A stretch of 64,000 nt of DNA. It comes from Tanypteryx hageni. Its lineage: Eukaryota; Arthropoda; Insecta; Odonata; Petaluridae. The notes under the pieces are model-generated. The model searched no databases and was not told the origin of the DNA. It worked only from the letters and a program-made list of their open reading frames with translations. This document shows positions 34,906 to 45,783 of this stretch, one piece after another (positions within the stretch are counted from its first letter, which is position 1; every line of letters starts with the position of its first letter). Made by a program: the position numbers and the translations under genes. Where the stretch lies: positions 64,735,682 to 64,799,681 of the forward strand of contig CM054116.1 in NCBI GenBank assembly GCA_028673005.1, read 5' to 3'.

Positions 34906-37665
34906 TTTGATATGGTTTTTATTCTAGGGTTTTCGTTGAATCTCCAATAAAATCCAGAAATTTACTCATTCTCAACTTAGTAAAATTTTCGAGTTACAAT
35001 GCAAACGTTAAACTTTTCTTATGCTTTATAGTTTGTTCAGATATTAACATTTAATGAATCTGCTTGAAAAATTGTTTTAGTCATCCTTTAATAAAACTCC
35101 ATTGCCATTTTTCTAGAGACTGGACTAATATTAATTGATATGTTTGAAAATAAACCAGTTTAATACACTCATTTTTTAATTATTTAAATAAACAACATAT
35201 TTTTAGTATCTGTTGGTACGCTCTCATCAACCCTTAACAAGCAAATTTACTTAGTAAGTACTTAGAGAATCTCAAATGAATTCTGATACTTCACGTTCGT
35301 TAAAACATCAATATTTATTTTTCGCAATTCAATGCATCAGTGACATTGGGGAAAAACATCAGCGGGAAAAATCTTTCCTAAGTAAATCGCTCGTTACTTT
35401 TCCGCATTTTTTGAAGCTACGCGCCATCGATTCAAAAGGCAAAAAAAATCTCGATCGAACGTTTTCGCAAACTTGACAGAATCGCTCAGTCACACTAACT
35501 AAGCAGCACAGCATTTAAATTTAGGGGGACGTGACACGCCCACCGCGCACGCACGCAAAGTTGAATTTGGTCGGCGGGTATAAGGCATGAGTTTTCCCCT
35601 GAGCAGCACGGAGGGAGGGAGGGGCCGAAGGAACGCATTCGTAGGCTCACTCTTTTGGAGGGTTGCGACATAGAAAATAGGGCACGCTCGGTGACGCGGC
35701 GCTGAGGTGGCGAAGGGAAAGGTGGAATGGAGTCTATGAAGAATGATAGGATGGTTTAATGAAGCACATTTCCTTTAGGATGTTTGTAAACACATGAGGC
35801 TTTTTTACGCCCAGTCAGAACTGTAGAAGTCGTGGATTGTGTAGTAATTATTGTCCTATACATTGTAAAGGATTTGTTTTGTATTTTGCGTGGTTGACTT
35901 GTTCATGACTATTATAAGTAATCACTCAAGTCCTTTGGAATGTATTTAAATGGATTTTCTCCTGTTAAAATCTAGAAAGACTGTTATTAATACTTGTAGC
36001 ATCTTTGATGGCTCAGTTTTAATTCACTTTTTAATAGAAATTTTTAATTAACAGAGGGTGATAGTTGATAATTTGGAAAAATATTACTTATTGGTGAAAA
36101 AATAAATATATATGCTTATTGGACCATTTATGTAGGAAATAGTCCCAGATGCGAGTATAATCGTATATCAGCATGATACAATTGTTAATCTCCATCTTAA
36201 AAACGCTATTTTATCTATTTTAAAAAACGACTCCTCAGGAATACATGTTATCTAATATATGAAGTTAATATAAATTGTGCAATCCGCTCAATTAGTCCCG
36301 TTTCATTTATTCTTCTTCAAAAGGCAGGATTTGCTTGGCCTCCTTGACGATCTATCATTTTTTTTACCATAATTGTTTTTTTTTTTTGCTTTCAATATTC
36401 AGACGACAATTTTTGTTCTTCGCAGAAATCTACGAGTCTTTTATTAGGCGTTATTACGAATAGTATATCAATGAATTGTCATCTGTCAAATCGAAATGAA
36501 ATGTGCATTTGTCAAAACAAATTAGAAAGTGAACAACGTACCTAAGTATGGAGTTAAGACTTTTTGCTTATCAATAATTTCCCAGGAGAAGCACTTCCTA
36601 TCTTCATCTATTTACAGCCTATATTTATTCTCAGTGTTTACCTACGGATTATTTGCGCGCTGTATTGCCGACACCCCGACATCTATTCTTAGGGACAGTT
36701 TCCGTTTCCCCTTTCTTTTTTTAAAACAGTCGCGCGCACGTGTTCCCGCTTGCCCATACTCGGGCATCGGTAACCGAGGGACGGCGTGGGAATAGTGTGC
36801 CCCGGGTGGGTGGATGGCCTTGGCGGCCGTCTTCCATGCATTGACCCACATTGATCGATTGCTTCGACGTTTCCACGGGGAGGTGTGGTCTCCGACGCTC
36901 GCCGATTATTCGATACCGATCTGAGAAAAGCGACTCATTTGTCGGAGGCTGGATATCGTGAGTTATCAGTCCTCTCTCTCTCTCTATGGGAGGGTCCCTC
37001 TGAACCGAGAGGAATAATAGTACGTCGCGAGGCCAAACATTCGTTCGTTCCACATAATGGGAGAATGAACGAGGGCGCCCGGCGACACCTACAAGAGCCT
37101 CCCCGGTTCGAGGGGGACCTGCGCAACGTTTACGGATCTGCTATTTCCCAATTCGGAACCTCGTCGTTTATTTCCCTCCGTATGATTTTATGTTACCATA
37201 ACGGGCGTTGTTGACGGACGCGTTTGTCTGGAACTAGAACGAAGGCCATGGAATTAATTTTATTTGGAAAAAGTCAGTTTTTTTCGATGAGCAGACGGAG
37301 ATTCTTAACGTACGCATGGCGGCGAATGGATGCGTTCTTACGCGCCGCGGTAATATACTAATGTACGCGGAAACGGAGATGTGTTTCTTTGATGAGAATG
37401 ATCCTCAGCGTATTAACGAGAGAAGACGTTTTACCTTTTATTGCTCATTATCGTCTTATTTTACGCCATGCATGCATTATGTTCCACGAGTTGAGTGTTT
37501 TTCTATATCCTAATCCTTGAAAAAATTAACATTAAATTTGGTATCCGTAAACGGAATTTATATCCAAAATACCGAAAACTATCCAAAGGTCACCACAAAA
37601 AATTAAAAACAACACCGAATAATGATTAACCACCAGCACACGTTCAATATAAAAGGGAGTTTTCT
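34906..37665. other. Noncoding stretch with two GC-rich patches
   Basis: GC-rich patches at about 35525-35730 and 36720-37220 might be promoter or enhancer regions; the first contains GGTATAAGG near 35577. A CT microsatellite lies at about 36974-36985. Long overlapping frames at 36721-37214 on both strands have no motif and look compositional. No exon could be defended. Confidence 0.4.
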
Positions 37666-37860
37666 GGAACGAATGTCCCCAAAGGTCTTTTCGCCCTCGG
37701 TTTTTCGCCCCCGGTCTTTTTTCTCCCGGTCTATTCCCCTCCAGTCTTTTTCCCCCGGTCTTTTCGCCCCCGGTATTTTCCCTCCCGGTCTTTTCGTCCC
37801 CGTTCTTTTCACCCCGGCCTTTTCGCCCTCGGTCTTTTCGCCACAGGGACATTTCATTCC
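37666..37860. repeat. Minisatellite inside short inverted terminal repeats
   Basis: About ten degenerate units of roughly 15-18 bases (consensus CCCGGTCTTTTCGCC) lie between GGAACGAATGTCCCC (37666-37680) and its near-inverse GGGACATTTCATTCC (37846-37860). The long frames over this region, both strands, simply translate the repeat. The inverted ends suggest a mobile unit carrying a tandem array. Confidence 0.85.
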
Positions 37861-39225
37861 TGATGAATATTTGGGGAAAAACTTTACTTTCATTTAAATA
37901 AGATAAATTGTTTTTATATTCATTGAAATTAACTATAATAATAATTATCATAATAACACGCCGATAGTATATGAAATTACTAGCATAAACAATTGAACGG
38001 AAAATGCACGGTTTGCACTCTGCTTCATTTCGGTTCAAGCTGAATATCCGTCAATTTTCTTAAAAATGCATGTTGATACAAGTGCTCGAAGGGGAATGTT
38101 TTTAGATACGATGATGGAAATGTGAATGTCAATATTACTTTTTCGTGTAAGAAGTATATAGAGAATGTCTTAGGATTGTGAAAAAACTGACTTCGATATT
38201 TTGATAAATATGCAGGTTTTAGTTGCCTTTGATTAAAAAAAGAGGTTTTACTTGTGTTCAGGTCTGTCAGTAGTTTGCCATTTGTGCGCGGCTGAATGGT
38301 TCACCTTACTCTGATGGAATTTCGAATTTCTGTAGGGCATCATCCGGAATAGGAGCTTTGATGAGAGGAAGCAACATTATTCCTTCATTAACAGTCGCAT
38401 ACCAAATACCATGATGATTTTTTGACCGTAACTTTGTTAATTCTTGGAATTATATATTAATCACTTAGGACATTTATTGTGAAGGTATGTTGCGCGGAAA
38501 GAAAAAAGAATGAGTAAGTTCAACTCTCCTGCGGACGATTCCGATCTGCCTTTGTTCACTTACTTCGGAATGTCTCCGCGAGAGAGGTCTCTCACTATCC
38601 CCTCCCCTTTAGCCCCTCATTTTCTCCCTCCTCTACCCCTTTCTCTACATTGTATAATATAATTATAATTATTATAATATATAATTATAATGATAATATT
38701 ATATATATATATAATTATTTGTAATTTTTTATTCAAGAAGGTTTCTCTATTTCATGTAACTTCCTTTTATAAGTATTTAGAAAATAAAATAACAGATTTC
38801 TTAGAAACCTTTTATTTCATTTTGAAATACCCACCAAGACACTAAGCGGAAGTGACGGCATTTAAAAACTTGTGCAATAATATAGGCGTAAGTATGTGTT
38901 TCTGTGAATTAGATGCAAATAATGAAAATATTGCTCTAAAATACATATGAGTAGAGGTCTCTTGCTATCAACAAAATAGTCAAAATTATACATAATTTAT
39001 TCAAAAATCTTGTGACGTAACATCTGGTTAAAGATAAAATAGTATTTGAACTGCTTATTTGATAACAATTACAAAATATATATATAGTTTGTCTGGTTTA
39101 CCTATAGAAGTATTTATAAATCCTATGGGGTCAGTCACTGACCCCCCTCATTGGTATTAATGGGGTATCAACTAAGCATTGGTATGCGACTGTTAAGAAA
39201 AAATCGATCGTAGTCTAAAGTCAAA
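37861..39225. other. AT-rich noncoding stretch
   Basis: Contains a strongly AT-only, partly palindromic segment at about 38648-38718. No gene was recognised. Confidence 0.5.
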
Positions 39226-39790
39226 GTTAGCGAGAATAAAAATTGACTTCATAAAATGCGACAGAGAAAAATCGAGAAAAAAATTAATTTCGATAGATGC
39301 GTGATTACTCAAATTGCATCCGCATTCCGACCTCTTCTTTCTTTTTCTTGGAAGTATATTCATCCTAGTTTCTCAAAAGCAGCTTTTATTTTTACTTTAT
39401 CATAAACGAATTTTTTTATAGGGAAAGTGTTGGGATAGCGGGAAAAATTATAATTCGAGGTTTGGACGAATAGGTCTCCCCGAGTACGAAAATGTACATA
39501 TTAGTTTATTTTAGTGTTTTTATAGAGCATAACTCGGAATAGAAGTTGTATTGAAATGAACAAGTCGCGATGAAGGATAGTTTTTTTCTAACCAATTTTC
39601 ACAAAATGTTAATTGACTTAAAAATGGTCTAATAGGTTCTGATTAAAACTCATTCATTCAGATTTTATTCTCATAAACAGCAATATTTTGGCTGTATATC
39701 TAAAAAAACTACATGGTATCCATGAAAATTGTAAAATATGAGCAGTTTTATGCATACCTACTACCAACCTCTTCCCCATTGAACAACAGG
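39226..39790 (+). repeat. Interspersed repeat family R2, copy 1
   Basis: Starts at GTTAGCGAGAATAAAAA and matches 50664-51300 in the same orientation, including GCATCCGCATTCCGACCTC (about 39317). The R1-like head (ACTTT...GGGAAAGTGTTG) lies internally at about 39393-39432. Identity falls toward the right end, so the boundary at 39790 is approximate. Non-coding. Confidence 0.75.
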
Positions 39791-39897
39791 AGAATTTTTG
39801 CTACGAGTAATCCGCGCGTATATGTACATTAACCCTCAGCCGTTCCAGAACTGAAACAAGATGATCCAAAAAGAACTTATGAGGCCTAATTACAATT

Positions 39898-40785
39898 TTA
39901 TCATTTATTTAATACTTGTGTTGGCTTTAATTATTAGCTTTAAAGTCATCGCGGATATGTAGCTCTTTGTGTTCCCAAATTTCATAATTTAGTGTTATAA
40001 AATACTACAAATACATTCGAACGGAATGTTAAATTGATCACGCGTATTTGTGCGGCAAAAATAACGCGTGAACCTATTAGAATATAACGAATCCGAGTCC
40101 AACAATAGTTGTTGCGCATGGCAGCACTCTCGTAATGAGTGATAAAAATTGCAAAATACCAGTATTTACGCAAAATTCTAAGAAATACAATCGATAAGCA
40201 AAATTCTACGATAATTCATAATTTAGCATTATAAAATATTACAAATACATTTAAACGGAATATTAAATTGATCACGCGTATTTGTGCGGAAAAAATAACG
40301 CGTGTACATATTAGAATATAACGAATACGAGTCCAACAATAGTTGTTGCGCATGGCAGCACTCTCATAATGAGTGATGAAAATTGCACAATGCCAGTATT
40401 TACGCGAAATTCTAAGAAATAAAATCGATAAGCAAAATTCTACTATAAAAATTAAAATTTTCGTCCTTTTCCTCAGAGAATAGTACAAAACTCGTTCCGA
40501 TATTACAATTTTAAGATGTTTTAATGTGCAAGAGAAAATTACTCTGCACGATGGATTTCATATTTCCCATGTGAATCAAATGGGAAGGATAGTTCCTGAA
40601 ATCGAACCCGGGACTTCAATCTTCGCAACAAATACTATTCTCGGGAGCTCGGTCCATGTAGCAAGGGACTTCTTCTAAGTTTCATGAAAATCGGTCTATT
40701 GGTTCAAAAGTTAATATGGGGGACGAACAGACAGACACAATGACGAAACTATAAGCCTATTTCCATTCTGGAAAGTAGGCTAAAA
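39898..40785 (-). repeat. Interspersed repeat family R3, copy 1, with internal duplication
   Basis: Matches 62828-63480 in inverted orientation, from ATCATTTATTTAATACTTG to GAAAGTAGGCTAAAA. It contains an extra tandem copy of a 234-base unit (39981-40214 and 40215-40448), which accounts for the length difference from the other copy. The end carries a small palindrome (CCATTCTGG) and a TGTCTGTC-like run. A tRNA-type B box (GGTTCGATTTC on the minus strand) lies at about 40600. The two minus-strand frames here are parts of the duplicate and not genes. Confidence 0.85.
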
Positions 40786-42362
40786 TGCCGGTATGTTTTC
40801 TCAAAAATGTCTCACTAAACTCTCACTTGTCTCCAGCATTATTTAGGTGCCTGTACATTGCGCAACTGTTTGAGGGAATGATGGGTTTTAACGCCTTTCA
40901 CTAATGCGACATACGACTCATGAACAGGAAAGCTGAATCACTTTATCCCCTCAGGAAATATGCAAATGAAGATTTTGCAAACACATTTTTCCTTAATCTT
41001 ACAATGTTGGATTACATTTAACACCTAGCGTACCGGGCATTCAGATTTCAACCATCTCTCGTCTCCCACATTTTTAAATGCTCATAATTGAAAGGCATAC
41101 TATAAGTCTCAGTCAATGTCATAAAATTTTAACTATCAAACTTTCGTGAATTTAATTAGCATCAGCCAAGGATGCGTGATAGGTGTGCGGTGTCGTTTTT
41201 CTTTCTGACACGCTCTCGCGTTGCATTGAAAACATTACACACACGCTTCAAAAAAGTTTGGTCTACGTACAACACATGCTTTTCTGTTGGTACTGCTATA
41301 GATTTTAGCAAAAAAAACGTTTAAGAAAAGAGAAGAATAGTTCATTTCTCTCAAAGATGTACGACAAGAATGGTCACTCGTCATAATGAAGCTCTCTTTT
41401 AAAATACATTCAATAGCCACGCTCAATTCTCCCCTTTCCCTCCTGAACGACAAATCTACTTTTAATTATTCAACCTAGGTTAACGTAATCCTACATCAAT
41501 ACAGAAATGCCCTTCAAAGGATAACCTAATTAGTACAGTATTGTACGGGGGACAGTGTTTTATGAAATAAATGACGCGAATATTGTTTTTCTAGAAGATT
41601 ATTATTCACTTATTTTTTTTCACATTCCTGACAAATGCACATGATCATTTATCGTGCCAACATTGTATTATGACACCCATTATCACGTTTTTATTAGTGT
41701 GAAATTCGATAGTAAACGGGATGGGTTCAGTTACTAGTCCTTTCTTTGCTCTGATGACGGGCTTTCTATCTACACGTCCTAATTATGCATTTATATTTTT
41801 ATGCATCCATAAATAATTAAAAAGCTAGTAATTTTATCTCTGAAACATCCGGTATAATTTGTAACGTCAAAATATTTTATCTCGCTTTAAATGCCACCAA
41901 GGTCGGATGTACCCAGTTTGCAGTCACCTTTAAATAATTCACGAAAAAAATTGTTAACGTTCCTTCTTTCTGAATGAAAGTGACTGAAAAAATGAGAGAA
42001 AAAAGAACGGTTGTGTAATGCATAAGTCGACTTTAGTACTGTCGCTATAATATTCTCTGAATATCGAACGAACTCTTTGTTTTAAGGTCGAATAATTAGT
42101 GGTTTTCCTCGGAGCGACTTACACCCTTGCCTCCATCGCCATCGACCTTCGGAATCAACCTCTCATTTCGAAAGTACAGGACGCGTCGACATTTTTTTTT
42201 ATTTCGGGCGAGCTGTTTTGCAGGAAATTCACTTTCAGGTTGTTCCTGATGCAAGACACGTACGACAGTATCTGTGACGTCTCTTTTTCATAGAACAGGT
42301 CGCCAGACCAACCTCGTTCCAGTTGTTCTCCCTCCAATCAATTTCCTTCGAAAACTCTGGCT
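40786..42362. other. Noncoding stretch
   Basis: Nothing recognised. The 42060-42360 part is slightly richer in G+C and lies upstream of the candidate exon at 42363. Confidence 0.45.
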
Positions 42363-42405
42363 ATGTTTAACATTCTACTCCTGCTCTTTCTCTACTGCGC
42401 TATCA
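42363..42405 (+). CDS. Candidate signal-peptide exon of an unidentified gene
   Basis: An ATG at 42363 opens MFNILLLLFLYCAI, an ideal hydrophobic secretion signal, and 43 bases later meets a strong donor, ATCA|GTAAGG (phase 1). A phase-1 intron directly after the signal peptide is a common arrangement in secreted proteins and receptors. No TATA box or following exon was identified, and the mariner-like element begins only 300 bases downstream. A chance occurrence cannot be excluded. Confidence 0.35.
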
Positions 42406-42717
42406 GTAAGGATTTATACAGTTTTCGCTCTTTTATAATATCTCGCGTATTTTTTTCTGTCGATCCCGCAGTATCGTATGAGCATTTCTATTCTTTTTTA
42501 TACGTTTCAATTAATCGTCTTTTTCTTTCATTGCTCCAGTTTCGATCAATGCTTATGTGACGTCATTTTCGTTCTCCCTGGCCCACTCTCAGAATCCTGA
42601 GAGAATGAGTGAACCTTTAATCAATGCGCTATAAAATATGTGACGCATATTAGACTAGAAGTTGCGGATGAAGGTGAACCAAACAATTGTCTTGATCTGA
42701 GTTAGTGGAATTCGATA

Positions 42718-43960
42718 TACAGGGTGTCCATAGGATATCTATTAACGCATTATTGTTTGGATGAAATTTAAAGCTACTCATTGTTGCATGACATGTAATT
42801 AAAAGGTGACTTCAGTCATAATGAAAAGCAACGATCCAATACCCATAAAAATGGCGGTGCATCAGTTGACTTTTAAGCAAAGAAAATCAATTTTGAAGTG
42901 GTACTGGAAATTTGAGAATGTGTGTGAGGTTCATGGTTTCAAGACTAAGCCACCAACACAAACCACAATTTTAAGAATTCATGATCAATTTGAGGCTTTC
43001 GGCACTGTGCAACATGTGTGCAAACAACGATCTGGGAGACGTCGAACTTCCACGAATGTGAAAATTCTGATATTGTTTTAGAGCAATTCGAACGCTTGCC
43101 AAAAAAGTCTGTAAGGCGATGTGCTAATGGGAATAAAATCAGTAAAACAAGTGTAAACAGGATTCTTAAAACTGCCAAGTTGAAATGTTATGTTCCAAGA
43201 CTTACAGAAATTGGCTGAAGATGATCCTGACCGTAAATCTGAGTTCTGTGAATGGTTTCAAATGAAAGTGTACGAGGATGCACATTTTGTTAATAAGATT
43301 GTTTGGACTGATAAGGTAACATTTAAACTCGATGGTACAGTGAACCGGTATAACCGCTTATACTGGTCATCAGAAAACCCTCAAATTCATTTAGACAAGG
43401 CAGTAAATTTATCCGGTCTTACAGTGTGGTGTGGTGTGTCGTCCAGGGGTATTGTGGGGCCATACTTCTTCGAGAGGATTGTTACTGATACTCATTACAT
43501 TAAAAACTTTATGAAAGAAAGGATTTTTTTCTAACAAGACAGAGAACCTCCACATTACCATCGTGATGTCAGGGCCTTTCTTGATTACAATATCTCAGTC
43601 TGGAGGGGAAGTGTTGAGTACCCACCACATTCGCCTGATTTAACTCCACTTGAATTTTACTTGTGGGGTTACCTGATTGATAGAGTGTACTCAGTGAAAC
43701 CAACAACACTTCAGGCAAAAAATTGACCAGTCATGCACGGCCATCCCAGCAGATATCTTGGTGAACGTTTGTCAGTCGTTTACTACCCATTGCCGACAAT
43801 GCATTGAAGCTAATGGAGGTCATTTTGAACATCTGCGATAATTCAACTTGTAATAATTTTTATTGCTTCGCACACACCAAATATTTTCTTTTTTGCATCT
43901 TTAAAGGTTTATTTTTTCAGCATTAAAATGTGTATACATCTTTTTGGGACACCCTATGTA
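42718..43960 (+). mobile_element. Decayed mariner-like transposon, about 1.24 kb
   Basis: TACAGGGTGTCC at 42718 and, inverted, TACATAGGGTGTCCC ending at 43960 form terminal repeats with TA at the outer edge, the target of the Tc1/mariner superfamily. The body is a broken transposase in the plus orientation. Size and structure fit a full-length element. Confidence 0.85.
42821..43841 (+). pseudogene. Tc1/mariner-superfamily transposase pseudogene
   Basis: The N-terminal helix-turn-helix region is read from 42821 (LTFKQRKSILKWYW... and RSGRRRTST near 43040). After a frame change, the catalytic part follows from about 43190, with IVWTDKVTFKLDG holding the first Asp, then the LTVWCGVSSRGIVGPYFF block. 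A stop at 43532-43534 interrupts it. The second Asp region (QQDREPPHYHRDVRAFLD) and third (HSPDLTPLEFYLWGYL) follow in the same frame, and after another frame change the C-terminus QCIEANGGHFEHLR ends at 43839-43841. The second-to-third Asp spacing is about 32 residues, shorter than in intact relatives, suggesting a small deletion. At least three frame changes and one stop make it inactive. Confidence 0.85.
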
Positions 43961-45004
43961 TAATATGTATGTAATATTAAAAGTAAAATTTGACAACCCT
44001 CAGGAAGAATTTAATTACGTGAAATAAAAGTATAAAGTTTACGTGTAGTATGGCTCCGTCAAATCTCGACTCCAAGTTGATACTAAACAGTATACGTGAA
44101 TTTTTCTAAACATTTGCAACTAAAATATGGATATTATTATAACCAATGTACTTGTAATTGAAAATATTTTCATCTTCAATATAATATTTTACATTCTGTT
44201 TTCTCTCCTGCAAAAGATTACCGACGCTCCATTAAGCTTATAATTAGTTTTTATAAAATATAATCAGAGAGAGTAGAAATTATTTCCAATGTTCTGTCTC
44301 TGATATCGAAAGATATACAAGTAAACGATTCTGAATTATTGCCTTTTGCACAAATCTAAACAAAGAAAATTAGAAAAGTTTGCCAGATTAAACTTTGAGA
44401 AAATACTTTTAAAAGATACATATTATGATCATCTTAATTTTTATAGCCTAATTATAGTGCATAAATTAGTATATCACTTGAAGCATCTCCATTTAATAAA
44501 GTTAATGCAATAATTCAAATCTGCATTTACAAATTTGGATTATATAAGCGTTTCTATAAGTTTGCTGATAAGTTCATTTTATTGCTGTTGCACGGTTTGT
44601 TCATTTACCGAAAGGTGAAATGAAGACTAAATATCGTAAAACTTCAAAAGCTGTAATGGATGAGTGGACAAATAAAAAAATTTCCACCTAAGTAATATTC
44701 TACATTTTCTTTTGAAACGTAACAGCTGTATTCCGTGTCAATCATTATTTATGTAATAAAATTGTTCTCATTCGATCTTATATCAGGAGAAAAAATACAA
44801 CAGTTCCTGTCTATGCCAGTGTTTTTCAACCGGTGTTTTGCTTAAGTGTTTCTCGAAATATTCCACCAAAAATAATTTTTCGATAAATTTAGATTTTTGA
44901 ATGAATTTAATAATAAAAAGTATTTGTATTTTGCTCTCACACCAAAAGTTGATATATCTATTTTTGTTTTCTATTGAGTATATAAAATAAAGGTTATATG
45001 TTAT

Positions 45005-45041
<37 letters not shown>

Positions 45042-45453
45042 TTACTTCGTAATTTGGAAATGCTGGAACCGATTCGCGTACTTGCTGCATCGCCAATGCA
45101 TTCTGTTGACACCAATTATTGGTGCAATTCAGTCGACAATCTCTCTGCCAACTTGATTTCTCAACAATGCATCTCATTTGATGTTACATTTCTCCTAAAC
45201 TGAGATGAACTCGAATCTTGATTTTCCATTGCTTCTGTGCAACACCGTACATATAAAATCATTTTATAGAAGCTTTAATTAACTTAATCCGATATTTATC
45301 TTTTTAAATACCAAAATTGAAAGTCATTAATACGAAAAATGGCATAGTTTAAGTTGTTTAACGCTGATGTAGATTTTACTGTTAATATGCAAAACCTCGT
45401 CGGAAAATGAAAACTCTTTTTTGTACGTACTCCATCCGCAGTACTCCATGCGG
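43961..45453. other. AT-rich noncoding stretch with TA microsatellite
   Basis: A (TA)n run lies at about 45007-45038. CAGTGTTTTTCAACCGGTG at about 44818 resembles a hAT terminus but I found no partner end. The minus-strand frame at 44783-45115 runs through the microsatellite and is not credible as a gene. Confidence 0.5.
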
Positions 45454-45783
45454 CAGTGGTTGCCGAAGTGTGGGGCGCGTCCCCCTTGGGAGGCGCGATA
45501 GGTAGATCGAAGGGGAGGGGGGGGGGCAAGAATTTCTCATATATTTACTGTCCGTTTAACCATCTAATCTTGAGACTTACAATATGTAGCAGCCGAATTC
45601 TAGCCCTCAATTTGCTAGGACGCATCGTTTGCGTCCATGTTTTTTCTTAAGGTGGCCTTATTAATAGTAATTTTTTGTCCAGTAGCTATTGTAAATGAGC
45701 TATAATTGAATATAGTTATATAGCGAAGATAGTTTTCTTAGGTGAAGGGGGAGGGGCAGCTTTGTAATGTTTGGAAACCGCTG
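45454..45783. mobile_element. hAT-type MITE, 330 bp
   Basis: CAGTGGTTGCCGAAGTGTGG at the left and TTTGGAAACCGCTG at the right are imperfect inverted repeats. The flanks CCATGCGG and CGCTACGG agree at five of eight bases. The GGGGCGCG...GGAGGCGCG sequence after the left end is typical of a common hAT MITE pattern. Non-coding. Confidence 0.75.

Noticed and set aside
35570..35610. GGTATAAGG as a plus-strand TATA box
   Set aside because: Weak match, no initiator at the proper distance and no exon downstream.
37532..38038. 168-residue minus-strand frame
   Set aside because: Most of it is a translated minisatellite (GEKTG-type repeats) joined to AT-rich noise.
44783..45115. 110-residue minus-strand frame with an IYIYIY run
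   Set aside because: The run is the (TA)n microsatellite; the rest has no family feature.
44818..45120. hAT element starting CAGTGTTTTTCAACC
   Set aside because: Only one terminus was found and no 8-bp duplication, so it was not called as an element.
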